Shown here: positions 40,992 through 50,660 of the stretch, piece after piece | How positions within the stretch are numbered: the stretch's first letter is position 1 | Layout: every line of letters begins with the position of its first letter | Assembly (NCBI GenBank): GCA_049487715.1 | Contig: CP150565.1 | Location: forward strand, 434,001-498,000 | DNA: 64,000 nucleotides | From: Pycnococcus provasolii | Taxonomy: Eukaryota > Chlorophyta > Pseudoscourfieldiophyceae > Pseudoscourfieldiales | Reading direction: 5' to 3' | Position numbers and translations under genes: made by a program | The notes under the pieces: model-generated | Told to the model about the DNA's origin: nothing | What the model saw: the letters and a program-made list of their open reading frames with translations, nothing else | The model's database searches: none

Positions 40992-42593
40992 ATGACTTCT
41001 CATATGCTGCTGCGTTCTCCTGTCACTGTCACTGCTTGTCCTCGTGCTTGTGGGTCTCGTGGTGCTTCCTCTCGTGGTGGCTTTGGTCGTTTCCCTCTCC
41101 AAGCGGTGACGTCCCCGTCGTCGTCGTCGTCGTCGTCGTCATCCTCAGGCTCAGGCTCACCTGGGAAGTCGATGATGCAGTCCGTTGACGACGACGCCTG
41201 GCTGCCGAACTTTAGGGCGGACCAAGTGCCGTTCGAAACCGCACACGAAGACTGGTCCACCAGCTCGTGGAGGGAAAAACAACAACTTCAGCAACCGACG
41301 TACCTCGACGAAGACGCGCTGCAGGCTGCCACGGACGAACTCAGAAGGATGCCGCCGCTCGTCTTCGCCGGTGAGGCGAGGACGCTCACGGAAGAGGTGG
41401 CGCGCGCGGGACGGGGCGAGGGGTTCCTGCTCTTCGGAGGGGACTGCGCCGAATCCTTCCTCGAGTTCTCCGCTGACAACATACGCGACACGTTCCGCGT
41501 CATGTGCCAGATGGGAGTCGTGCTGAACTACGGGGGCGGTCTGCCAACGACGAAGATTGGACGCATGGCAGGACAGTTCGCCAAGCCGCGAAGCGCGGAC
41601 ACCGAGACGATTGACGGCGTCGAGCTTCCTTCGTACCGCGGGGACATCATCAACGGACCCGAGTTCACGGAGGAGGCGCGCATCCCCGATCCGCAGAGGC
41701 TGGTGAAGTGCTACTACCAGTCCGCCGCAACGCTCAACCTGCTGCGCGCCTTCGCCAACGGCGGGTACGCCGCGCTCGGCCGAACGGGCTCGTGGGAGAT
41801 GGACTTTGTCAAGGGAACGTCGCAGGGACAGATGTACACTGACCTCGCGTCGCGCGTTGACCAGGCGCTCGAGTTCATGGCAGCCTGCGGCGTGGACGTC
41901 GAGAACACGGCGTCGTCCACATCCTTCTGGACAGCGCACGAGGCGTGCCTGCTCGAGTACGAGGGTGCGTTCATCCGCAAGGACTCGACGTCGGGACTTC
42001 CGTACGGAACGTCCGCGCACTTGCTGTGGGTCGGTGAGCGTACGCGTCAGCTCGACGGCGCACACATGGAGATTATGCGCGGCATCGCAAACCCGATTGG
42101 CGTGAAGGTTTCGAACAAGATTGAGGACCAGGAGCTTGTGGATCTTTGCAATTGCCTCAACCCGGAGAATCGCGAAGGTCGCCTGACGCTCATCACGCGC
42201 ATGGGTGCGGGCTTGCTGAAGAAGGAGCTGCCTCGCCTGATCAACGTCGTTCGCGACGCGGGCTTGAACGTGACGTGGGTCGCGGATCCGATGCACGGCA
42301 ACACGGAGACGAGCAGCAGCGGTTACAAGACGCGCCGCTTCGACAACATTCGCCAGGAGCTCGAGGAGTTCTTCGAGGTGCACGAGGCGGAGGGCAGCGT
42401 TCCCGGCGGCATTCACCTGGAGATGACGGGTCGCAACGTGACGGAGTGCACGGGCGGCGGCGTGGGCGTGACGGACGAAAACCTGAACGAGAACTACGTC
42501 ACGCACTGCGACCCTCGTCTGAACAACCAGCAGGCTCTCGAGCTCGCGTTTGTGGTGGCCGGTTACCTGCGCAAGCGCCGCAACGCCGCATGA
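40992..42593 (+). CDS. DHS: Class II DAHP synthase (shikimate pathway), plastid-type
   Basis: The protein is 533 residues from ATG 40992. The enzyme condenses phosphoenolpyruvate and erythrose 4-phosphate, the first step to aromatic amino acids. The plant/bacterial class II signatures are present: LLFGGDCAESF, GRMAGQFAKPRS, WTAHEACLLEYE, VADPMHGNT and GGIHLEMTGRNVTECTG. About 60 residues precede the core, rich in Ser, Arg and Ala with a poly-Ser run from TCG triplets, which looks like a plastid transit peptide. The open frame extends 129 codons upstream without an ATG. There is no intron. Confidence 0.97.
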   Translation: MTSHMLLRSPVTVTACPRACGSRGASSRGGFGRFPLQAVTSPSSSSSSSSSSGSGSPGKSMMQSVDDDAWLPNFRADQVPFETAHEDWSTSSWREKQQLQQPTYLDEDALQAATDELRRMPPLVFAGEARTLTEEVARAGRGEGFLLFGGDCAESFLEFSADNIRDTFRVMCQMGVVLNYGGGLPTTKIGRMAGQFAKPRSADTETIDGVELPSYRGDIINGPEFTEEARIPDPQRLVKCYYQSAATLNLLRAFANGGYAALGRTGSWEMDFVKGTSQGQMYTDLASRVDQALEFMAACGVDVENTASSTSFWTAHEACLLEYEGAFIRKDSTSGLPYGTSAHLLWVGERTRQLDGAHMEIMRGIANPIGVKVSNKIEDQELVDLCNCLNPENREGRLTLITRMGAGLLKKELPRLINVVRDAGLNVTWVADPMHGNTETSSSGYKTRRFDNIRQELEEFFEVHEAEGSVPGGIHLEMTGRNVTECTGGGVGVTDENLNENYVTHCDPRLNNQQALELAFVVAGYLRKRRNAA

Positions 42594-43058
42594 TGATGAA
42601 GTTGGCTGCTTTTTGGCATCATTTTGCAAGCGTCTGTCTTGACTTGACTTGTCTTGTCGTTGGTATCAAGTAACTAACTCTCCAACCTTTCAAAAAAAAA
42701 AAAAATCAAACGAACCAATCAAATCAAATCGCTCGCCCATTTCATCCCATAGAACTATCGTAGAAAAAAACTGAACTAATAAACACGGGAAGTGTGGCAG
42801 TGTGGTAAGTTTTGGGGTCCCAAGAAGTCTGTCTGCCCCTGCTTTATGTATGTGCCTTTGTGTGCCCTAACCCCAGGCCTTCCTACCCTAATCAGTAAAA
42901 ACGCAGGTGCGTTTTTTCTTTCCCCCCGCCACCGGGGGACCCCCTCCCTTTCGGCCTGCTTCGTGCGGAATCCGTGTTGTGTTGTGTGTTTGTGAAAATT
43001 ACCCCCCTGGCCCTGGGTGAAGCTTCATTCATTCTCCACGCACGCAGCGCAGTATCCT
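42594..43058. other. Intergenic region between DAHP synthase and the BRO1 gene
   Basis: A 13-base A-run is at about 42692. Telomere-like CCCTAACCCC (about 42866) and TACCCTAATC lie upstream of the BRO1 start. There is a G/C-run segment (CCCCCCGCCACCGGGGGACC, about 42922). No gene is seen. Confidence 0.5.
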
Positions 43059-45929
43059 ATGTCTTCGTCTTCCGTCGTTGACATGGGTCTCCGCACGTCC
43101 CCTGGTCTTCTCATTGGCGTGCATGCGAAACGTGCGGAATCCCTGTCGCTGATTGAACCTCTCTCATCTTATTTGGTCAGTGTTTATGGGGAAGCAGAGG
43201 CGTCCACGTGCGCGGATGACATCTCCTCCATCTCTGCCATGAGAAGCGCGATGCTGGACGACTCTCCGGCGCCGCAAATTCGACTCGAACGTGCGTGCAA
43301 GTACTTTCGTGCGCTCGCGGTACTTGAGACGCGCATCACAGTCTCGGTGGAGACGGAACACACGAATAGGCTCAACTTTAGGTGGCACGACGCCTTCAAG
43401 CAGTCGCAAAAGTCAAACCTGACGGGAAGGGCATCCACGGCGCCGAGCGGAGGCGTGTCCGTGCCGCACGAAAAGGCGAGCGTGCTATTCAACATCGCCG
43501 CGCTTCAGAGCCAGCTCGCTATTTCCGCGCCGCGCGTCGCCACCGTCGACGGGCTCAAGCGCGCCGCCGCGAGCTTCCAGGAGGCTGCCGGCCTGTTCGC
43601 CATGCTCAAGGAGGGGTCCACGCTCAAGGCGCCGACGTTCAGCGGCGTAGACGTGTCCTCCGAGTGTGCAGCCATGCTCGAGAAGCTCATGCTCGCTCAA
43701 GCTCAGGAGTGCTTCTACGAAAAGGTGGTGGGATCCTCCGGCGTCGCCTCGGACGCCGCGCCTCCCGCCATCAATCCGAAGATCGTCGCGCGCGTTGCCA
43801 TGCAGGTGTCAACATACTACAGCGACGCGCACAAACTCATCACGACCAGCGCGAAGCTCAGCGCGCACTTCGACAAGGCGTGGGTCATGCACATCCAGGC
43901 GAAGGCGACGATGTTCGCGGCTTACGCCGAGCGTGCGGCTGCGGTGGCTGCGAAAGATGAGGAAAGCGGCGATGGCATCGGCGAGGAGCTCAGTCGGCTC
44001 AAGGCGGCTCTCGACATGTGCGCGGACGTAAAAAGGTTCCTCGGGTTTGTGCCGGAGTCGCACGCGGCGTCCGGGGCGGCTGACGGAGGTGCGGGGCACA
44101 CGGGAATGCACGCATGCAACCGCGAGCTCGAGGCGAGCCTGCGAACGACGTATGCCAAGAGCAGCCGTGAGAACGACACCGTGTATCTAGCGCGCGTGCC
44201 CGCGCACGATACGCTGCCCGCCATATCGCCAGCGAACATGGTCAACCCGACGCCGCACGAAGCGTTGTACAACAAGTACCTGAAGGCGGTGGAGGAGGCG
44301 AAGGAGCTTTTCACGCGCTTGGTGACGGATGCGGGCGCGAAGAGCTTGTCGCGTTACACCGAGCTTGTCGACTCGCTCATACGCGAGGAGGTGGACAAGC
44401 TCAGCTCGGCAAGCGAGGCTGCAAAGACGCAGCTGCAGGCGTGGCGCATGCCAGATCTGCTCCTGCTCGTCGACGGCTTTCAGGGGTCGAAGGACGCGAT
44501 GGGCATGGTCACGGATGCCGCGGCGAACGCCGCCATGCAGACGCTCGCGCCAGCTCTGCAGGACGAAATGATGCGCGTCGTCAGTCTGCAGCCAGCCGCG
44601 GCGCTCACCGAGCTTGCCGAGCAGCTTGAGAGCCTTAGAACAGTCTGCCAGCGCGAGCTCGTTGACACGACGCGCACGCTCGACGAGGAGGCGAAGGAGG
44701 ATGCGCACTACCGATCGGTGTACGGCGAGAGGTGGAATCGAACAGCAAGCGACGCGCTTACGACGGCGATTCGAGCGCAGGTGGCGGACTACGAGACGCG
44801 TCTCGCGCAGGCGGCGAACTCTGATCAAGCGCTCAACAGGCGAATGAATTCGGAGCTGGGGCGTGATGGCGGCGCGGCAAGTCAGCAGCAGCCGCCGCCG
44901 CCGGCTGACCTTCTGTCCGGCGCCGTTGAAAGCATCGCGTCTCCGCCGCCTCAGCCTTCTGGTCGCCTCGTTCCACTCTGCCAGCCGGCGACGGCTTACC
45001 ACATGTTGCACAAGCTTCGACCGTCGCTCATCCACGCGTCATCCACCAGCAGCGTCATGGATGCGAGCGCCGAGGCGATGGGTGTCCAGAGTATTCCCGA
45101 CAGGCTCATTGCGCTGCTGATGAAGCTCGACGAGCTGGCACGTTTGCGCGTTCCGCTTGAGGACAGCCTGCGTGCGCAGAAGAATCGCGACAACATACTC
45201 CCTCGCCTGATGGCGGGCGAGATGGGAGAGGGGACGGACGTTGACGCGATGTTTGCGGAAGAGTTGAAGAAGTACGACCCGCTGAAGGGCAAGGTGCAGG
45301 CGTCAATCGACGAGCAGCACAGACTGCTCGCCGAGGCGGCAAAGCTCGTCTCTGACTTCGAGGAGGCGTATGAGGTGAAGCAGTGGCAAGTGAATGCCGT
45401 TCCGAGGGCTTCCGCGGACCTGACGAACGCTGTGCAGCTGTTTCGCGAGGTGCAGGGCAGCTTCGGCGAGGGCATTCGCTTCTACGCAAGCTTGCAGGAA
45501 GCGGCGGGATCTCTGCGCGGCCAGGCGGACTCGTTTGCGGAAGCGAGACGTCTGCAAAAGGAGGAGCTTGTGAGGCGCCTTGAGGAGGAGGAGGCTGGCC
45601 AGAAGGAAGCACAGCGCCTGCAGCGCGAACTCGAGCGAGCGGAGGCGGCGCGTGCACTCGAGGGGCTGAGCCTACAGCAGCAGCAGCCGCAGGCGTACCC
45701 GCCGCCGCCGCAGGCGCAGCAGCCGTACGGCGCGCCACCGCAGTACCCGCAGGCGTACCCGCCACCGCAGTACGGCGCACCGCCGCCGCCGCCACCGACG
45801 TACGGCGCGCCGCCCCCGCCGGCTTACGGCGCGCCACCCCCGCCGGCTTACGGCGCGCCGCCACCACCACCGCCTCAGTACGCGTCACCACCGCCGCAAC
45901 AGGAGTTTCAAAATCCGGCGGCGCGTTGA
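43059..45929 (+). CDS. BRO1-domain protein, ALIX/PDCD6IP-like (ESCRT adaptor)
   Basis: The protein is 956 residues from the first ATG at 43059; the frame before it has no ATG. The BRO1 domain spans about residues 10-390, including RACKYFRALAVLETRI, FRWHDAF, HEKASVLFNIAALQSQL and the LMLAQAQECFYEKVV helix. A helical V-domain-like region follows, with NPTPHEALYNKYLKAVEEAK at the linker. From about residue 865 the tail is Pro/Tyr/Gln-rich, with repeats of YGAPPPP type. ALIX proteins link ESCRT-I and ESCRT-III in endosomal sorting, membrane repair and cytokinesis. The tail of animal ALIX binds SH3 and UEV domains; here it is longer in PYGAPP repeats and its partners cannot be read from sequence. 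TGTAA follows the stop by 5 nt. Confidence 0.92.
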   Translation: MSSSSVVDMGLRTSPGLLIGVHAKRAESLSLIEPLSSYLVSVYGEAEASTCADDISSISAMRSAMLDDSPAPQIRLERACKYFRALAVLETRITVSVETEHTNRLNFRWHDAFKQSQKSNLTGRASTAPSGGVSVPHEKASVLFNIAALQSQLAISAPRVATVDGLKRAAASFQEAAGLFAMLKEGSTLKAPTFSGVDVSSECAAMLEKLMLAQAQECFYEKVVGSSGVASDAAPPAINPKIVARVAMQVSTYYSDAHKLITTSAKLSAHFDKAWVMHIQAKATMFAAYAERAAAVAAKDEESGDGIGEELSRLKAALDMCADVKRFLGFVPESHAASGAADGGAGHTGMHACNRELEASLRTTYAKSSRENDTVYLARVPAHDTLPAISPANMVNPTPHEALYNKYLKAVEEAKELFTRLVTDAGAKSLSRYTELVDSLIREEVDKLSSASEAAKTQLQAWRMPDLLLLVDGFQGSKDAMGMVTDAAANAAMQTLAPALQDEMMRVVSLQPAAALTELAEQLESLRTVCQRELVDTTRTLDEEAKEDAHYRSVYGERWNRTASDALTTAIRAQVADYETRLAQAANSDQALNRRMNSELGRDGGAASQQQPPPPADLLSGAVESIASPPPQPSGRLVPLCQPATAYHMLHKLRPSLIHASSTSSVMDASAEAMGVQSIPDRLIALLMKLDELARLRVPLEDSLRAQKNRDNILPRLMAGEMGEGTDVDAMFAEELKKYDPLKGKVQASIDEQHRLLAEAAKLVSDFEEAYEVKQWQVNAVPRASADLTNAVQLFREVQGSFGEGIRFYASLQEAAGSLRGQADSFAEARRLQKEELVRRLEEEEAGQKEAQRLQRELERAEAARALEGLSLQQQQPQAYPPPPQAQQPYGAPPQYPQAYPPPQYGAPPPPPPTYGAPPPPAYGAPPPPAYGAPPPPPPQYASPPPQQEFQNPAAR

Positions 45930-46618
45930 GGTTTGTAAAAGGGTTTATAACCCTTGAGATTTTTCAAATAAACTTAGCTTAAGGTCCCCTTAACTATCGC
46001 AAGTAAAAGTACTACCTTAAGGTTTCCCGTCTAGAGGTGGTCAAGATTGCTTTGCCGTTGTGCGTTCCCGTCCAGTGCCCCCGGCCTGCCTGGTAGGTCC
46101 TCTTGTCCTCCCGCTATGCATACAGTAGTACCGTGGTACTATGTAGCTCGCACCCAACGGCCGCTGATGAGTGATGGCTAAAGCTGATCGCCGATCGCGA
46201 TGAGGTCAGTTTGAGCTGGAACCGGCGAAAATGCAATGCGTCCATCCCTCCGTGGGAATGACCTGTGGGCAAGGCGGCCTGGGAATGGGAATGTGCGCGA
46301 GGCCTATACGTGCGCGTGTAGTTGAGTTTCGTACCAACCTCATCAAAGTGCCTGTATGTAAGGCTGGTGTGTACCGTGTGTACCGTGTTGCTGTGTTGGT
46401 ATTTCCTGTACTGTACACACTGAATTTGGTTCCCAAAATAAATAAAATAAAATGAATTTAATGTAAGGGGCCGGATACAGCACACCTCTCCTCTCAGCTG
46501 TAAAACTGTAAGTTGGCGTCCATCGTTGGAACTGGCCATCATTCCAGGCTTAAGCTGTTGTTGTGGGTACACGCCACGCACTTCAGCACCTACTTAAGCA
46601 GTGCCGTATTTAGCAGTG
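45930..46618. other. Intergenic region upstream of the Kelch-IQ gene
   Basis: Contains GTAC-centred motifs (ACAGTAGTACCGTGGTACTA near 46122, CTGTACTGTACAC near 46407) and GTGTACCGTGTGTACCGTG near 46370. No gene is visible. Confidence 0.45.
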
Positions 46619-49600
46619 ATGAGTCGCGGTAATGGTGCTGCTGGCATAATGAAAGCGCCTTCCGGTGTTGCAGGTTTGCCGTCGAACCGAAGCGTGGCGT
46701 TCAACGAAGCTTCGACGCCGCGCTCGCTGAACCCAGCCACGCCACGAGGCCCCGGAAGCTTTGCGGCCACGCCACGACTCGAGGGTGCCGCGTCATTCCG
46801 GTCGGACTACGGCAATATCGACGAAGACAATGACGGCGCCTCGGGAGGACTCGTGCGCCTCGCGGGCAAGAAGACGTACACGGCGTCAGGAGACTTGGAG
46901 GCACAGATTGAAGAGGAGGAGGAGGAAAAGATGCGGCTGGGGAAGAGCGGCAAGCTGCAGAAAAACATTGACATGCAAGAAATGAGAAACGTAAAGGCAA
47001 AGGCAGAATATATGAGGGTGCAGATGGCGGACCGCGGCATGTTGGACATGTCGGACGACGTGACCGCAGCAGTGGAGATGAAAAAGAAGGCTGAGGCGAC
47101 CACCGGAGTGCTTGACCGCGCGAGCTTCGCGTGGAGAAGAATACAAACCACCTGCACGCCGCTCACTCCTCACCCGCCAGCAAGAAGCGGCCACTCGTCG
47201 TTCATACTCAGCGTCAGCGACCCGCGCATATTCGTTCACGGTGGCGCGGCGGACGCCGTTTACATGGACGACTTGTACGTGTTCCACACCGTACAGGAGA
47301 GGTGGACGAAGCTTCACACGTACTCCCCGCCGTCGGCGAGGTCATACCATACCTCGCTGCTCGTCGCACCGATGCCTGGCGAGAGGCTTGGCAAGAACGC
47401 GCGTGCTATCCCGCGGTTGCTTTCGTACGGCGGCTACTTCAAGGGTGGACTCGTTGGCAACGTCAGCACCATGAAGCGGTGGGAGGTTGCAGTCGACGGC
47501 TACGACGGTGCGTCCAAGGTGTACGCATACCGACCGCGCGAGCATCCGCCGAAGAAAGACCAGGTCACGAACGTGTGGGATGACGAGCAGGGACACGGCG
47601 ACGTGCCGCTCGCGCGGTGCAACCACACCGCGAATGTCATTGCTGGGAGGTACGTGCTCGTGTACGGCGGATGGCTAGGCAAGTTTGTCAGCGACGTCTA
47701 CGTGCTTGACACCCACACTTATCGGTGGGAGTACAAGTCGACGCGCATCGACCCCGCCGACGCCACCGCCGGGGCCGTGAAGCCTCGCGCAGGACACACG
47801 GCGACCATGCTACCAGGCCGCCAGCTGCTCGTGTTCGGCGGCCAGGGAGACGGCGGGCAGCTTAGCGACCTTTGCCTGCTCAACGTTTCCACGATGACGT
47901 GGATTCGCCCGCGGCCCAAGGGATTCAAGCCGAGCGTGCGCAGCGGTCACACGGCGTGTTTTGACGCGACGAAGGGCAAGGTGTTCTTCTTCGGTGGTTG
48001 GGACGGAATTCGACTCCGCAACGACGTCGCGGTTCTCGACGTGAACGGCGACCCTTACACTGAATGGGCGTGGGATCACATCTCCGTGCATGGAAAAATT
48101 GAAGGGCGCGTCGGGCACTCTGCGGCACTCATCGGCTCGCGCATGTACGTCTTCGGCGGATGGACCGATGGAGGAAAGTTCTCGTCAGACACCTTCGTTC
48201 TGGAGACGTCCCGCGCACGTCGCGCATTCATCGAGGCGGCGAAAAAGGCTGCCGCATTCGGCCAAAGCAAGTTGGGGCAAGTTGCAGACGTGCTATCTCA
48301 GGAGGATGCACAACAGCAGGAGCTTGAGGATGCGAGGAGAGTCATGGCGGAGATGGAAAAAACTCAGCTTACCGAGGAGCAAAAGGCCAAGATCAGACAG
48401 CAGGAGGAAGACAATCGCTTGAGCGAGAAGGTGGACACGGACATCCAGCGGGCAAAGAACCTCATCCTGAATCGCGTGTACATGGTACAGGCGAGGGCAA
48501 AGCAAGCTGAAAAGGGGCGACGGCAAATGCGCAATCGACTGCTCGCAAACTTGCGCCGCGCCTACGTTGAAAGTAGCGTAAAGAGCGGCTACAGCCTCAC
48601 GGAGAGCTTGGCACAGATGCGTGACATATCCGACGAGCACCTGCTCAGATACGTCGAGGCGGCAGAAATGGGCGCTGGAAGAAGTGGTGCAGAGGAGCAG
48701 CCCGGCGGCGTGGATGCGTCGTCGGGTGCAATCGTCGCGGTGAGCGAGCCGCCAGCCAGCGATGAGGAGACGATCGAAAGTGCACTTGCCCTCATGACTG
48801 GCAATCGTGCTGACGCCGGACCCGTTAAGCCAAGGCCTCCCCCGCCACTTGACCGAGCGCTGGATAACGAGGATTACCTGCAGGTGCGCGACGCTCAGAT
48901 TGCAGCTTCGCGCAATCGTGACGAGATGACGGCTACGGAGCGTGCAGAAGTTTCTGCCTACGATGCCGTGCGATTTCAAGGTGCGGCTGCCGCTGGCATC
49001 CTTCAACCTGTGCAACAAGGCGGATTATCGACACAGGTGGGCCCGAAGTATGGGTCAATGGTTGGCACTTCTCCGCTTGTTGGCGGGGGTGCTCTCCCCA
49101 TGACTGCCGGCAGCGGCAATCCATACGACCCGTCGCCGCTTACCGCTGAAGAACGAGCCCTCCTACCCGAATCACAGCGACTCGCATTGGAGCGCGCCGA
49201 GCGAGCCGAGGCTCTATCGCGTATCGCGGCGGGTGGCGGTGTGGATGGCGCGTACGCGGACATTGAAACGAAGTACGAGGAAGAGCGTAGGCTGCAGGTG
49301 CGCATTGAAGCGCGTAAGTCGATGATGTCGGCGGACCAAGACGGTCTGCAAGATCACAAACATAGCCTTCTTGAAAGCCCAAGGCATGCAGGAATTAGCA
49401 TGGAGCGAAGCGACCAGCTTCGTGCGAGCGCCATTGGACGCGGGGCGGCAGCCACAGCTGCGGATAAGGCGCGGCAAGAGCAAAAGTCAGAAAGACGCCT
49501 AGGTCCTGCGCTGCAGGCAGCGTTGGCAGCTCGCCGCGACGGAGAATTCACATACGGTTCAGGATCGGTTGCGTCGGATGCGCCGCCACCGCCACCACCG

Positions 49601-50299
49601 CCAAAAGTGGTGCCACGACCACGGCGACACAATGTCGCAAATATCAGCGATTCAGAATTTATCAATGCCGTTATCGAGGGCCGCAATCCAAAGCCGCTGC
49701 CGATACCTGTTCCCGCCGCACAAGCCAAGGCGCTGCCTGCACCGTCATCGGCTGAACGGGGCGTGGGCGATGATGTTGAGCACATAATCCGCACCGCGCA
49801 GCTTGCGCGAGCATACCAGGGTGTGAGTCAAAAGGGACTGGATGCCGCGATCGCCTCAGGCGATATACCGCCTGGAATTGCAAGGAGCGTTGCCGCAATG
49901 CAGGCGGCAATCCGAGGTTTCCTCGAGCGACGTCGCCTACGTGCTGCACGCGCCGCAACGCGTATCCAGTCAATGATCCGTGGTCGTGTGGAACGCGCAA
50001 GGGTCACAGAACTTAAGAAGGTGCTCAACGCCGCGCTGAACAGCGGGGCAGATATGGAGAGCTTCGTTAAAGTGACAGACGACGCTAGCCGCAAGTCGAC
50101 ACGCCTTTCCACGACCGCGAATGAAACTTCTAACGAGGAGGGTGTGAAGACTGAGGAGTCCACCAGCCCACGAAGCCCACGTGGCGTGCGCGCGTCGCGT
50201 GCCACGTCCGTTGGAAATCGCAAGAAGAGCGTGCGTCAGCGAGTTGGAAGGGGCAGCAGTCTTAGTAGTCCCCGCGCACACGTTACTGGCGATTCGTAG
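46619..50299 (+). CDS. Kelch-repeat protein with coiled coil and C-terminal IQ motifs
   Basis: The protein is 1226 residues from the first ATG at 46619. The N-terminal 190 residues are Gly/Ser-rich with an acidic coiled segment (EEEEEEKMRLGK). Six or seven Kelch units follow (about 190-530), for example ARCNHTANVIAGRYVLVYGG, RAGHTATMLPGRQLLVFGGQ and RVGHSAALIGSRMYVFGGW, which make a beta-propeller. A long coiled coil spans about 540-690. The middle is disordered and Pro-rich. Two consecutive IQ motifs (AAMQAAIRGFLERRRL and ATRIQSMIRGRVERAR, about 1089-1124) should bind calmodulin or centrin. A basic Ser/Arg tail ends the protein. The combination suggests a cytoskeletal or axonemal scaffold; this is inference. 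Confidence 0.87.
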   Translation: MSRGNGAAGIMKAPSGVAGLPSNRSVAFNEASTPRSLNPATPRGPGSFAATPRLEGAASFRSDYGNIDEDNDGASGGLVRLAGKKTYTASGDLEAQIEEEEEEKMRLGKSGKLQKNIDMQEMRNVKAKAEYMRVQMADRGMLDMSDDVTAAVEMKKKAEATTGVLDRASFAWRRIQTTCTPLTPHPPARSGHSSFILSVSDPRIFVHGGAADAVYMDDLYVFHTVQERWTKLHTYSPPSARSYHTSLLVAPMPGERLGKNARAIPRLLSYGGYFKGGLVGNVSTMKRWEVAVDGYDGASKVYAYRPREHPPKKDQVTNVWDDEQGHGDVPLARCNHTANVIAGRYVLVYGGWLGKFVSDVYVLDTHTYRWEYKSTRIDPADATAGAVKPRAGHTATMLPGRQLLVFGGQGDGGQLSDLCLLNVSTMTWIRPRPKGFKPSVRSGHTACFDATKGKVFFFGGWDGIRLRNDVAVLDVNGDPYTEWAWDHISVHGKIEGRVGHSAALIGSRMYVFGGWTDGGKFSSDTFVLETSRARRAFIEAAKKAAAFGQSKLGQVADVLSQEDAQQQELEDARRVMAEMEKTQLTEEQKAKIRQQEEDNRLSEKVDTDIQRAKNLILNRVYMVQARAKQAEKGRRQMRNRLLANLRRAYVESSVKSGYSLTESLAQMRDISDEHLLRYVEAAEMGAGRSGAEEQPGGVDASSGAIVAVSEPPASDEETIESALALMTGNRADAGPVKPRPPPPLDRALDNEDYLQVRDAQIAASRNRDEMTATERAEVSAYDAVRFQGAAAAGILQPVQQGGLSTQVGPKYGSMVGTSPLVGGGALPMTAGSGNPYDPSPLTAEERALLPESQRLALERAERAEALSRIAAGGGVDGAYADIETKYEEERRLQVRIEARKSMMSADQDGLQDHKHSLLESPRHAGISMERSDQLRASAIGRGAAATAADKARQEQKSERRLGPALQAALAARRDGEFTYGSGSVASDAPPPPPPPKVVPRPRRHNVANISDSEFINAVIEGRNPKPLPIPVPAAQAKALPAPSSAERGVGDDVEHIIRTAQLARAYQGVSQKGLDAAIASGDIPPGIARSVAAMQAAIRGFLERRRLRAARAATRIQSMIRGRVERARVTELKKVLNAALNSGADMESFVKVTDDASRKSTRLSTTANETSNEEGVKTEESTSPRSPRGVRASRATSVGNRKKSVRQRVGRGSSLSSPRAHVTGDS

Positions 50300-50649
50300 T
50301 CTCCATTGTGTTACTAAAACCCTCAAACTTCGTCTGTGTACTTGGATCGCTCATTCAATAGTACTATGTATGGGTAGATCGTAGAGTAGTAAGTGATACT
50401 CTTCAGTCATCACGTTGATATGCACGGTTGGTGGCGACGGCGACGACAACAACGACAACAAGCGCAAGTTGAGCTCTCACGCCGGACGCAAACGAAAAGC
50501 GCCCTCACAGGAAGCTTCGAAATAAGCAGCGCCATGCACAAACGCGCTGCTGAGTGGCGCCGCTGAATGGGCTGAATGGTGAAAGTGAATATTGTGAATG
50601 GAAAACCGCTCGACAGAGTCAATTATACTTCATTACTGAATGAGGGATC
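50300..50649. other. Convergent 3' region carrying a repeated hairpin element
   Basis: The first 170 bases hold nothing notable. From 50478 to the bestrophin stop the sequence is homologous to 61675-61857, described as a separate feature. Confidence 0.6.
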
Positions 50650-50660
50650 TCAGGTAGAGG
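50478..50660. repeat. Copy A of a conserved hairpin-containing 3'-end element
   Basis: Shares with copy B, in the same order, CTCACG, GAAAAGCGCCCT, CTTCGAA, CAGCGCCATG, TGAATGGGCTG-ATGGTGA, and CATTACTGAAT, ending in a GGCGG/CGC block. GCGCCA (about 50530) can pair with TGGCGC (about 50555) to form a hairpin. It ends at the bestrophin stop codon and lies downstream of the Kelch stop. Confidence 0.85.
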
